Shown piece after piece: positions 47,346 through 58,366 of a stretch of DNA of 64,000 bases. The stretch spans positions 1 to 64,000 of the forward strand of contig VNWV01000006.1 in NCBI GenBank assembly GCA_009801085.1, written 5' to 3'. Below the pieces are notes generated by a model that did not search any database, was not told the DNA's origin, and saw only the letters and a program-made list of their open reading frames with translations. Numbering within the stretch: position 1 is the first letter of the stretch; each line of letters opens with the position of its first letter. Both the position numbers and the translations under genes were made by a program. This DNA comes from Lasiodiplodia sp. COLG20 (taxonomy: Eukaryota > Ascomycota > Dothideomycetes > Botryosphaeriales > Botryosphaeriaceae).

Positions 47346-48046
47346 TTGAGCGCGGAAAAGATTGCGGACGCGGCGGAACTGCTGGGAGGGTGCGGCTTTA
47401 GTAGTTCCGACAAAAAGCGACTGCGTGCGGGGCGCGGGAGCCCCAGATCTGCTAATCCTGGCACCACCGCGAACAAACCACACGCCCGACCGCCCGCGTC
47501 TCCTCGGCTCATCCGCCCGTCCTGCTGCAGCGTTTACTCTCGCTCATGTGATGGGGAGCTGAAGCTATCGTCCGGACGTGAATGTTCAATTTTTAATTCA
47601 ACATTTGCGTCCGGACGATAGCTTCATCGGCCCACATAAGTCTTAAATATTTATCCTGACGGTCGTAGTTACCCCTGCTGTGCTTCGCGCTAGCCTTCGG
47701 CTGCGATACCCCTCTGTCAGCACCCCAGTCGCCGTCGCCATCATCACCACTACCAACACCCGGCGGCAACACCGTCGCGACGGCCACAAGAGCGCGCGCT
47801 GCAGAATGCGACGGCTGGGGCTGGCGATGCTGCAGCGCCCCACCCAGCCTGTGCCTGGCCATGCTCCACCCGTTTTCCGCCGGGCCTCCGCCGCATCACC
47901 GAAACCGAGCGCAGTTATCCGCCAGCGCTTCCGACATGTGCTCCACACCAGCAGCAGCCATTAATCACCCAGCTGCCCGCCGCAATGTTGCCATTCACTC
48001 CTGCTTCTGTCTCTCATCCTGCTCTACAGCCTCCAATTGACACACA
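47346..48046. promoter_or_regulatory. Shared divergent promoter of Zn2Cys6 factor and aldo-keto reductase
   Basis: These 701 bases separate two divergent start codons. Palindrome B lies at 47561-47625, 216 bases from the regulator ATG. No further gene is seen. Confidence 0.5.
47561..47625. repeat. 65-bp palindromic element, copy B
   Basis: The best-preserved copy. It begins GAAGCTATCGTCCGGACG and ends with the exact reverse complement of those 18 bases. Pairing resumes over AATGTT after two mismatches, leaving an AT-rich centre. Transcribed, it would fold into a strong hairpin. Confidence 0.95.
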
Positions 48047-49093
48047 ATGCCTCTCCCGACTCACTTCACGCTGAACACCGGCGCCAAGATCCCCGCCGTG
48101 GGCTTCGGCACCTGGCAGGCCGCACCACACGAAGTCGAAAAAGCGGTCGAGATTGCCCTGCGCGAAGGTCAGCATGAAACGCGCGTATTCCTCCTGCCAG
48201 TGGGTCCGCTGACGTCGGGTGTTTTCGTGTGAGCAGGGTACAGGCACATTGACTGCGCAGCCATCTACCGCAACGAAACCGAGGTTGGAGCGGGCATCCG
48301 CCAGTCCGGCGTGCCTCGCGACCAAATTTTCATCACCTCCAAGCTCTGGAACACAAAGCACAGGCCCGAGGACGTCGAGCCTGCCCTCAACAAGACCCTC
48401 GCTGATCTCGGCACCGACTATGTCGATTTGTACCTGATGCACTGGCCCTGCGCCTTTGCGCCCGGCGACAAGTGGTTCCCGCTCGACGAGCGCGGCGTCT
48501 TCAAGCTCGATGACGTCGATCCCGCCGACACCTACAAGGCCATGGAGAAGCTGCTGCAGACGGGCAAGGTCAAGGCCATCGGCGTCTCCAACTTCAACAT
48601 CCGTCGCCTCGAAGATCTGCTTTCCAAGACGACTGTCGTGCCCGCCGTGAACCAGATCGAGGCCCACCCGTACCTGGCCCAGCACGACCTCACCGCCTAC
48701 TGCAAGAGCAAGGGCATCCTCATTGAGGCCTACTCGCCGCTCGGCAACAACCAGACCGGCGAGCCGCGCACCGTGGATGACCCCAAGGTGCACGAGATCG
48801 CCAAGACCCTTGGTGTTGACCCAGGTGTGCTGCTTGGCAGCTGGGGTGTCCAGCGCGGAACCGTTGTCCTGCCCAAGAGCGTGACGCCGCACAGGATCGC
48901 ATCCAACCTCAAGGTGAAAGAGCTGCCTGAGGAGGCCTACCAGGGCCTGAACGCATTGGAGAGGCACAAGCGCTTCAACTTCCCCGGTCTGCGGTGGGGC
49001 TACGACATCTTCGAGGAGGTCGGGGATGCCCAGAAGGTCAAGCAGAGTGCTGAGAGCTTCGGCGAGGAGAACAAGACCAAGTTCACCGTGTAG
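48047..49093 (+). CDS. Aldo-keto reductase, NADP-dependent
   Basis: Reduces aldehydes or ketones with NADPH; close in pattern to fungal glycerol/aldehyde reductases (Gcy1/Gld1 type). Exons are 48047-48167 and 48237-49093, giving 325 residues, the normal length. The catalytic tetrad is complete: Asp46, Tyr51, Lys76 and His109, in [17 protein letters not shown] and [26 protein letters not shown] and the cofactor-binding [16 protein letters not shown] are present. The 69-base intron has branch GCTGAC. It is divergent to the Zn2Cys6 gene, so co-regulation is possible but unproven. The second arm of the long inverted repeat lies 140 bases past its stop. Confidence 0.94.
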
Positions 49094-49793
49094 AAGCTTC
49101 GCCAAGGCTGTTCCTGGAAGCACAGCCGTCTGAGTCAGCGGCACTAACCCTGACGAGACTGTGAGTGCGTCCAGGGTCTCCAACTCTGTTCACACTTCAC
49201 TTGATACCATGTTATTCCAATAGAACATCAAAAAGGGTACATAGATGTAGAACCCAATCCACAAAAATCTTTGCCTCTACTTTATATTGATCAAGAACAA
49301 AAGATTGAGACTCTGGAGATGCTCTACCAAAACATTTCGCGCCAAATGGCCATCACAACGCATGAACGAGACGAGGCACTGACGTACCTTAGAAAGATAT
49401 AACAAGAAGCAAGCACTCGGCTCGATAGAATTCACTAACACTGAAGTCATAGCTGTGATGGATGCTGTTGGACGTTGGACAATCCGGCTTTGATTGGAGG
49501 AAAGTAGAAATTGAAGCGGGGTGTCTAATGCGAGAGATTCTTGTCTTGCAGAAGGACAACGGTCAACTCACTTGCTGCTCCATGCCTCTGATTGGCGTGC
49601 CTAGCCCGCTTGCGGTGTTCCCGGTGAGGTTGTTGCCTGCCGTCACAAGGCTTGGCACTGTGCTCCTTTCCCATTGATGAATACCTAGTCGGAGCAAATC
49701 GCCGCCTGTGCTCATCCGTACACACGGATTCCCTCCTGGCACAAATTCTCTCAAGTCTTTCCTTCGCCCTCTATAGCTACCACGAGTTGAATA
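49094..49793. other. Intergenic, holds the right inverted-repeat arm
   Basis: Apart from the repeat arm at 49235-49286, no gene or clear signal is visible. Confidence 0.5.
49235..49286 (-). repeat. Right arm of the long-range inverted repeat
   Basis: The reverse complement reads TATAAAGTAGAGGCAAAGAT and ends ATGTACCC, matching 44043-44104 with about two substitutions and a shorter T run. Flanking sequence outside the arms does not match. Confidence 0.9.
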
Positions 49794-50801
49794 ATGCCTT
49801 CCAGAATAGTGTCCGATCTCAACCGCGAGCCGGCAACAATCGGTATGTCGATTCCCAAGGCCGCAGACTCGCTCGCATCAAGTGAAGGCATTGATTTGCC
49901 GTTTTCTGATGATGGCACTCGCAGGTGAACCAGCTAAATCCACTAAGGCAAGACACTGCAAAAAAGCAGAAAGCCGTGAGCACAAAGCAGTCTCGTCTCG
50001 ACGCCTTGATGACACCAGCCGCCGAAGAAGATGTTGCGTTCCAGAGAACGAAGGTCAGAATCCTGCAAGCTCTCATTCGCAGATTAAAGTTTTTTACATA
50101 ATTTCTCAATGACCGGACAGTACACCGGGCGGGGATGCTCATGTCCGAAGAGAACGGTACCGACCACTCTGCGGCTATGGAGTCGCAAGAGCCACCAGAA
50201 GACGCAGTAGGACAGCTCCAGTCAAGGAATACTAAGCTTGAACAGGAGTTAGTGGCAGCGGGGACTCACCCGGCTAGCCCAACTGGAGGAATTGGAATAT
50301 GATCAGATCTTTACAGAGGCAGCCAACCAAAATCACCAATTAGCACAAGATGCCACGGACATCGAGGTCAAATTTCACTCTCAGAGACTGTCCGAAAGGC
50401 CGAGACACAATTTCTCAAAAGTCAGAGAGGACGCATCTATCAATTCCCATTTCTCACCTTGAGCGCTCATTGAAGCTGTCAGTTATGGACGGATTAAAAA
50501 CGAAGACGAGGCCAGATGCCGGACGGGTGAAAGCCACACCATTCTCTATGTGGAAATTGACGGGATAGCCCTCTGGATTGTCGATAACGAGCGGGATTGG
50601 TTTGTACTGATACGGCACAATGAGGAGAATTGGGTTTCAACAGCACCTACAAAAGCTGTTTGGCGCGGAGTGCTTACTCGGCTTCAATTTAGAGTCAAAT
50701 ATTTGGAGGTATCCCTCGACTTTATAGTCAGAGGAGATTTAAAACGCTTTATGGATAAGAGATGGGAAAAGGAGACTTTGGCTGCCGAGCAGCAGTCTTG
50801 A
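49794..50801 (+). pseudogene. Decayed coiled-coil protein gene
   Basis: Four protein-like pieces follow one another with frame breaks. The first starts at ATG 49794 (MPSRIVSDLNREPATIG) and stops at 49926. The second, in another frame, contains RLDALMTPAAEEDVAFQ and meets TAA at 50099. It continues in frame with a Glu-rich stretch (SRNTKLEQELVAA). Near 50268 a one-base shift leads into the coiled coil RLAQLEELEYDQIF, which meets TGA at about 50460. The last piece runs to 50801 and contains EIDGIALWIVDNERDWF. No GT-AG introns repair these breaks. The family is unknown to me; a rapidly evolving live gene with unusual splicing is less likely. Confidence 0.45.
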
Positions 50802-53571
50802 ATGCGAATGACATGATTTGTTTCAAGGCAAATTCTCAACCACTAGTAGCAGAAAACCGCAAATTCTGATATCGCGAAATTCTGGACGTGTGAAAGTAAT
50901 GCAGCACTTCATTCCACTTGGGACGCCAGTAATGGCTCACTGAGCTGCGGCGTTGTGAAGGATGTATCGATTCGCTACATCGTCTGGGCAGCGAAGACAC
51001 TCAAGTTCGGAGATGGTGGCGAATGAGATGAGGAGAGAAATTGCGCATGAGACCACACGAGGCATGTGCTAGGTCTCAGCCCTGGTCACTCGATATTTTC
51101 TCTCTGGCATGTCTGACCATGATCGCTCTGGTATTTAAGCCGATTCAATGAGAGCGATGCTCATCAATGAAAGGAACGAAGTAGCTTTCTAGCCATGATC
51201 GATCACATGACTTCCTTCTCGGCTTCGTGCTTTCCCACGCGTGTAGATAGCTTAGTTTAGAGTACCGAAAAAGTTGAACATGCGGTGAGGATACTCATTC
51301 GCAAGAAGAGCTGATGGTATGCATCAGTATGCCTACGAAATTAAAGTCACTTCTTTGGACCATCCATGTTGCTGATTATACACTAGCGAGAGGAAAGAAA
51401 CCGCAAGGTAGACCGGAGCGAGAGGGAAGGACGGCAGTCGGATCGTCAATTTGGGTCCAGTCCCGGTGCCAATATTTAGTGAGAGTGACCCTCCGTTGAC
51501 TTGTTACTAGTAGTAGCTGTGGGACGGGGGAGGTTAGGTGAGCTTTATACGTATGCTCGCAGTGATTACAGGGAGGCGGAGAGCGGGCTAGAGCCTAGAC
51601 CGAGTGTGTGACATAAAACTGGGTCTGAGCCACTATTTATGTTATGCCCGGAAGGCCGAATTCTGAGCACGGAAGCAAAGCCTGTAACAACTCTAGGCGA
51701 ATGGTGAGTGGACATTTGACCACGGAACTTGGGGGAATCGAGAGAGAAAATGGAATTTAGCTCCAGGATAGCTGCGCGTGATGGTATGGTGCTTTCACAT
51801 ATACTATTTTAGATGGCTTCTGTACTTCACCATCGGGCATCCGTGATACTGTGTGTCATCATTGAGTGATGTGCAGTATCATTTGACTTATGACGCAGCG
51901 TGGCGTCTGACGGACACTGAAGAGAAATATTTTCCACGCAACGAAAGACAATCCTCAAAGGCCCCCAAAGTGTGATCCATGGCTACTGGTCTGCCGCAAA
52001 CACGAGAATAGATATTGGGGATGGGAGTGGAAATTCAGATGGCGCGGTAGTGCGAATTTTATCTTCGCTCCCCATGCGCCATACGGCGGACCACATCATC
52101 TGACCATCACTGCATGATGTCAATCACGTTGAATTGACACGAGATGATTGAAGTAACCAAGGCTCCCGTGCGATGTTACGTTCGCATGTTTGTCGCCTTA
52201 TTTAAACTAGGCCGCCCCGGCCTCTCCCTTGAATTTTGTATCAACCCAATCGCAGCAGTATTGGTCAGCAACTTTAGAATTTGCTAGGTTTCACTACTGT
52301 TTACTACTGTTGTGTTCATCTTTGAGTGCCCGGCTGCAGCCCAACTCCGTGTGGATTTGCTCGCTGCAATGCAGCGGGCCAACTGAGGTTGCAGAAGTGT
52401 CAACTTACGAGATGTTACTCAGGATGATCACCATCAAAACTCTGTAATAATGGAGCTGGAAATCGCTTTAAATTGAGGAAAGTCTCTTGTCGCACTTAGT
52501 AGTTGTTGGCTTCCTTTCGCATGCAGCGTACCTTGAGCAAGAATAAGAGAAACCAGCAGAGCCAGCGGATGTCTTTGCTTTTCAAGTTCTTTGAAACCAT
52601 GCCAGTGAAATTGCGAGTGAAGTTGTTGCTCACACATTCGAGAATACATCGGTGGGTACGGTGGGAGACTGGTCGGCTTTGTGCGGCATATAAGAGGGCT
52701 TCGCTCATGTACTCCGAATGGCTCAGCATATACAGCTGGTACTTTGTTCTGATGCTGACGGCGTATGATCTTGGCCTGATAGAAGACTCTACATCCCACA
52801 TGACAATCCTGGCACCTGGCCAGACAACCCCAGAAGCCATCACGTGCTAAAAAGTTCTAGCAATCCACCTCCTTTTTAAGAAGCACTGGTTCCTGTAATT
52901 CTCCTCGCTAGTTGAGGAGCAGAAAGGGACTTGGGAGTACTTACAACACGGTGATGGCTGATTCCTTTTAGATCAAAGACGGAGCACCCCCGAACTTGCC
53001 TTCGGGGGAGTCTGTTTTAAAATGCGTCGCCATTCCACAGTTGTGCTAAATAAGTTCAAGAGAGCAGAGAATTCATTTAATTTCCTTGACAGTCTTCGAG
53101 GAATACTGAAACTCATGAATAGGTGTTGCTGAAGAGTCACTTCAGTATCGTTAGTTGACGGCTCTCCATCATTTCATGAGAACAAGAACGGATAATACAT
53201 GAATATCAGCGCTGATGACTTGGAGAAATGTTGAATCCCAAGCGAAAAGACCCAGAAGTACGGTGTGGCCAAATGTTTGTTTTGTGCACTTGTCTTGTGG
53301 TGATGATGAAAAGCAGTCGAGTGAGCGCATATGTGTGGTATAAATCATGATCCGGAAGATGCCAGGATATAACCGTTTGCTGGCAACAGCTGAAAGCGTT
53401 CATTTTCGGTGGCACACGTGCCTCAATAGCAACCAGGTCCCGGATCACATGCTGAATATGCAATCGCATCCAATCTACGAGCCAGATCTCTATGTTCGCC
53501 GGCAATACAAGCTCTTGACTTATCCAAATATCTTCTCGCATCACAACCAGACCGGCCTTCTCAAACCCCTT
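50802..53571. other. 2.8-kb gene-poor, AT-richer region
   Basis: No gene is supported. A short hairpin CCCCCGAA-CTTGCC-TTCGGGGG lies at about 52988-53009. Small open frames at 52.4-52.9 kb on both strands show no domain. Confidence 0.5.
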
Positions 53572-55693
53572 CTACACCTCATACCACTTCTCATGCAAAT
53601 CCTTCAAATCCACCTCCGCCGGCACCTTCAACCAGCTCAACAAATCACTTCCCGGATCCTGTTCCTTCGCCGTCCTGCCGTTGCCCCAGTAGCTGAACCT
53701 GCTCTTGCCCTGCTCGTAGCCCCACTCCCAGTCCTCCCAGCGCGGCTCCTGGCGGATGAAGTTGACGTGGGCGCCGCTGCCGGGCCAGAGGCCGTGGACG
53801 CGGGCGCCGGCGCGGCCGCCGTTGTACCAGCTCTTGCAGTTCTCGGAGAAGACGGTCTTGGGGAAGAAGGCGTCGCAGTAGGCGACGAAGTCGTCGGCGG
53901 CGGCGCGCGAGGGCGTGGCCGTCTGGATGTGCTGCCGCGATACTTTGCGGAGAAGGCGCGAGATGTAGGTCGTCTGCGCTTCTGCGGCCATGGGGATGGT
54001 GCCGGCGACGGCGCCGGAGTTGGGTCCTGTGGTTCGGGGGCTTGTCAGCTCTCACTCTTTTTCTTTTCGTTTTTCATATATTGCTATCCCTTTTTAAAAG
54101 GTACGGTTGGGGGCGGAGCAAAGGATTGTGAAGAATCATACCGTAGAGGAACAGCAAGTTCGGGAATCCTGGGACACCGAGGCCGAAGTAGCTGTAGGGG
54201 AAGCCGAATTTTCCATCATGCTGCCAATCCCTGCTGAGGTCGTATTCACCGCTGGTGATGGGGAAAGGCGGCGCGAAGGAGACGTTTGCGCCGGTCGAGC
54301 AGATGACGGCGTCAACCTCGCGGTGCACGCCGTCCTCGGTCTCGATGCCAGTCTCGGTGAAGCGGGCGATAGGCGTGCGGATGAAAGAGACGTTGGGCTG
54401 TGTCAGAGCCTCCAGATATCCCGGTCCGGGCGTCAGTCGCCGGCAGTGCGGGCTGAAGGCGGGCACAATCTGGTCGAGCAGCTCGGGCTTGTTTGTTAGG
54501 CGCTTGGCCATCAGGTCGATGAATTTCTCCCGTGCGTTCTTTGATTCCTCGCCGTCCTTGTAGACGGAACCGAAGCGCCGCCAGTAGGTCTCTTCGAGCG
54601 CTTTGCGATAGGCGAGGAATTTGTGCGGGTCCTTGAACTCCTCCAGTTGTTCGGGTGAGAAGGGCATGGGCTCCGCCTGGCGATCACGTCCACCGAGAGA
54701 GCCGGCAATCCAGGTGGGGGAGCGAGCATAGTGGTCGAGGTGTGAGGCAATCTTTTGGAGCTCCGGGACGACTTGGATTCCTGAGGCACCGTTGCCGATG
54801 ACGGCTACGCGCTTGTTGGTGAGGTCAAAGGAGGGGTCCCAGTTCGAGGAGTGGCGAAGGAAGCCCTTGTAATCCTTGACACCGGGGTAGTCTGGAATCT
54901 GAAGTCGAGGTTAGCGGAGAGGCCGGACGACAAAAAGCGCGCCCCTGAAGCTTACCTTCCATGCGTTGAAGTGACCAATGGCAGGGATGAGGAAATCAAA
55001 GAATTCTTCCCTGACTTCATTCGTGTCCAATTTTTCCAGGGTCAACTTCCACTGGCCTCGCGAAGCGTCCCAGTCGGCACGCTGCACTTTCGTCTTGAAC
55101 TGAGTCTTTTCGTAAACACCATACTTCTTCGCGATCCCTTGCCAGTAATCTCTGATCTCATCTCCTCTTGCAAACTCCTCAGACCAGTCACTCTTGGGCT
55201 CGAATGTGCTCTGGTATACTGTCGAAGGCACGTCACAGCGAACGCCGGGGTATGTGTTCTCGAACCTTGGGGATATTAGTCGTCTATGTTGTCAGGGAAG
55301 GCTTTTATTCGCACCATGTACCGCCCTGAAATTGTTAGAGCTGTGCAATGAACATGTGTGGAACAAGAAGTTTTGGCATACCACATCGGGGTTCTTCTCA
55401 AATAGAGTAAGATCAATGCCGGGGACTTTGACAGGCAGCAGAGCGCCAGCAGTTACACCAGACAGACCGGTTCCGATAATTGCGACCCTGAGCTTCTTTA
55501 TCTCATCGATTGGGCGATCTTCAAGCTGGAAATCGGAAATAGTGCCGTCTGCCCTCTTGAGCTTGGGGTAGGGCAAAGAGGTGCCGTTTGGTGTTGCTGC
55601 AGGCACCTCTTCAACGGTAGTTGCGTAGGCAGACTTAGGCTCAACGGGCAAATGGCCATCACGGGCGTCTGGCACGTAGATTTCGGTAGCCAT
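53572..55693 (-). CDS. Type I Baeyer-Villiger monooxygenase
   Basis: An FAD/NADPH enzyme that inserts oxygen next to a ketone to give an ester or lactone. Exons are 55693-55382, 55325-55315, 55265-54956, 54898-54142 and 54026-53572, giving 614 residues. Exon 2 is only 11 bases. Two Rossmann motifs are present: GTGLSG (74-79) and GNGASG (246-251). Both type I fingerprints are visible: GGTWFENTYPGVRCD (105-119) fits [AG]GxWxxxx[FY]P[GM]xxxD, and YKGFLRHSSNW (221-231) fits FxGxxxHxxxW with Tyr for Phe. The start has a strong context (GCCACCATGG). Substrate unknown. It is divergent to bioB with 955 bases between, so a link to biotin is only positional. Confidence 0.93.
55315..55325 (-). other. 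11-base micro-exon of the monooxygenase gene
   Basis: GGCGGTACATG lies between introns of 56 and 49 bases. It encodes the Gly-Gly-Thr-Trp start of the first fingerprint. Skipping it removes the fingerprint and breaks the frame. Confidence 0.85.
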
Positions 55694-56647
55694 GGTGGCA
55701 AAGAAGAGCAATCTCAATTTTTTGCGGGCAGGCTAGGCGGGGCCGCGGCGAACAGAGGCGCTATATACAGCACAGGGAGAGGTTCAAGTGGCCATAGCTT
55801 CAAGAGTGGTGCGCAAACCAGAGGCACACAATTGACAAGGCGGCGGCAGTCATGGGGAGAGTGGACGAATTACATTGAGCGCAGGCTGGGGTTGTCGTGG
55901 GGAAACAGTCGCAATGGGCGGATGATGTGATCGCGGGCCTCGATGGTGCTTACTTTAGCGTGGGCGATAAGCATGTGAGGTGAGCCACGACCCGAGTCGC
56001 GCGTCTTTCTGGATGGCGAGCTGCAGGGACTGCGGCCGGAGCAAGGGGATTCTTCATCGCGGGGTTGGATGGCGACAGCGACGCGGTGGGCCTGCGGTCG
56101 GCATAAAGCTCAGCTGCCGGTCGCATTGCAGTCTCGTGCACGCGCGGCATATTCGCGCATCGTTCCTGGCCTTTGAACACGCGACTGCGACGCGTTGCTG
56201 TGTCGCATCACGGCGGAGAGGACGGAGACGGGCCGGGCATGGTGTTGAGGGGCTCCGGCGGCCGAGGTCGAAAGCTTGGGGCCCACAGGCTGACTCTCGC
56301 CTGACAGCGGACAGTGACAGCAACTTGGAAGCGATGCGATTAGCGATGCGCTGGCAGATGGGCAATGGCAGAGATATGAGCAGGTCGGTGACTCAATAGA
56401 CACTGATGCGTAACTCCCAAAACTCCGAGGCCGGCTGCGATGACTTCGGTGGTGACGCAGAGGGCCCACGGGCGTGCTAGCTCTCTCAACAATCAGGTAC
56501 CCCGCCTTCCGGCGGCTGGATCTGCGCCACCAGCAAGGACCGTGCTGTCCCGCTGTAAACTGCCTCACGCCGATTGGCGAGCCCGCCAGTCACAGCTCAA
56601 GAGCAGACAACTCCTCCCACATTCCCTTCATCTCACACCACACCACC
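55694..56647. promoter_or_regulatory. Divergent intergenic region of monooxygenase and bioB
   Basis: It should hold both promoters. No gene, TATA box or repeat is evident. Short open frames here have no domain. Confidence 0.5.
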
Positions 56648-58059
56648 ATGAAATCTCCCGCCGCATCAGCAGCGCGCCTGGCGCTCTCCTCTGCTCGCCG
56701 AACCGGTCTCGCATCCTCCCGCCGGCCCGTCGCGCCCGTCGTCGCTTCCGCCCGCTCATGGCGCGCTCTAAGCGGCCGCGCCCACATGTCGACTGTTGTC
56801 GAGGATCTGGGAAACACACCCTCGCCGCCCCCGCCCCCGCCTGCAGCTGCCCCCGCCTCTGTCGAGGCTGAGAGAGAATCCAATGCGCGCGAAATCCTCA
56901 AGAGAGCCGTCAATGCCACGGCCCCACGGAACAACTGGACGAAAGAGGAAATCGCCGCTATCTACTACACCCCGCTGATGGATCTCGCTTTCAAAGCTGT
57001 GAGTTCTGTCCCACCTCGTTCGATCACCCGACTCGATGTTTTCTAGCCACATGCAAGCCATTGGCAACACTTCTTCACCATGGGACGACTGAGCGACGTC
57101 TGATTATCAATCAAGACATTGGTTGCATGCTAATGGCTTCCAATCGCCAGGGACTCGTCCACCGCCGCTTCCACGACCCCGCCGAAGTCCAGCTTTGCAC
57201 GCTGATGAACATCAAAACCGGTGGCTGCACCGAGGACTGTAGCTACTGCGCGCAGTCGACGCGCTACCAGACGGGCGTGGAGGCGCAGCGCGTCGAGCCG
57301 GTCGAGGCGGTGCTGGAGGCGGCGCGCACGGCAAAGGCGAACGGCAGCACGCGCTTCTGCATGGGCGCGGCGTGGCGCGACATGCGCGGGCGCAAGAACT
57401 CGCTGAAGAACATCAAGCTGATGGTCGAGGGTGTGCGCGGCATGGGCATGGAGTGCTGCGTGACGCTGGGCATGATTGACGAGCACCAGGCCAAGGAGCT
57501 GAAGGACGCCGGCCTGACGGCCTACAACCACAACGTCGACACGAGCCGCGAGTTCTACCCCTCCGTCATCAGCACCCGCACCTACGACGAGCGCCTCAAG
57601 ACGCTGTCGCACGTCCGCGACGCTGGCATCAACGTCTGCTCTGGCGGTATTCTCGGCCTGGGAGAGAAGTCCAAGGACCACATTGGCCTGCTGTACACCG
57701 TCTCCAACATGCCCTCGCACCCGGAGAGCTTCCCCGTCAACGCCCTCGTCCCCATCAAGGGCACGCCGCTGGGTGACAAGAAGCCGCTCGAGTTCACGTC
57801 CATGCTGCGCACCATCGCTACCGCCCGCATCATCATGCCCGCCACCATCATCCGTATCGCCGCCGGTAGGAAGACGATGAGCGAGGAGAAGCAGGCTCTG
57901 TGCTTCATGGCCGGCGCCAACGCCATCTTCACCGGCGAGAAGATGCTGACCACCGAGTGCAACGGCTGGGACGAGGATAGCCAGATGTTTGGCCGCTGGG
58001 GCCTGGTGCCCATGAAGAGCTTCGAGAAGAGCCCTCAGCCGGCGCCTGAAATCCAGTAG
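56648..58059 (+). CDS. bioB: Biotin synthase
   Basis: A radical-SAM enzyme that inserts sulfur into dethiobiotin, in mitochondria in eukaryotes. Exons are 56648-56998 and 57151-58059, giving 419 residues. The first 45-50 residues are rich in Ala, Arg and Ser without acidic residues, a mitochondrial presequence. A Pro-rich linker (about 65-75) follows, then NNWTKEEIAAIYYTPLMDLA. The radical-SAM cluster motif C-x3-C-x2-C is CTEDCSYC (Cys143, 147, 150), preceded by LMNIKTGG. The 152-base intron separates LAFKA from GLVHRRFHDP. YNHNVDTSREFYP and the C-terminal motifs are intact. The start gives the presequence. It is the yeast BIO2 equivalent. Confidence 0.97.
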
Positions 58060-58366
58060 TGTGGTTGAATAGAAGTGGATGAGTTGGATTTTGAGCTGCT
58101 ATGAGAACGAAATGTAAAAGATTATGATCACCCAGAAGCCCGTAGAGGGAATGAAAAGAGATGAATAGATTGGTTTACATATCGCACTTTTCGTCCCAGA
58201 TATCCGAAGCTGGAAATTTCGTATCTTCCACGATTTTATGGAGCTAGTGAAAATGTACAGAAAAAGACGAGTACTTTTATTCCTGGCAGTCTTTTCCTCC
58301 TTCTATCTATTCACAACTAAAAGAGCTATATTCACCTCATCCAATCGTAATTCGTCCCTCCCTCCC
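58060..58366. other. 3' intergenic between convergent bioB and bioF
   Basis: These 307 bases hold two 3' ends. Nothing else is seen. Confidence 0.5.

Noticed and set aside
48014..49183. Long minus-strand open frame (389 codons) opposite the aldo-keto reductase
   Set aside because: It is the antisense shadow of a well-conserved gene in GC-rich codons and has no domain.
44043..49286. Interpretation of the inverted-repeat segment as an autonomous DNA transposon
   Set aside because: It contains no transposase, only a regulator and a reductase, and no target duplication is visible.
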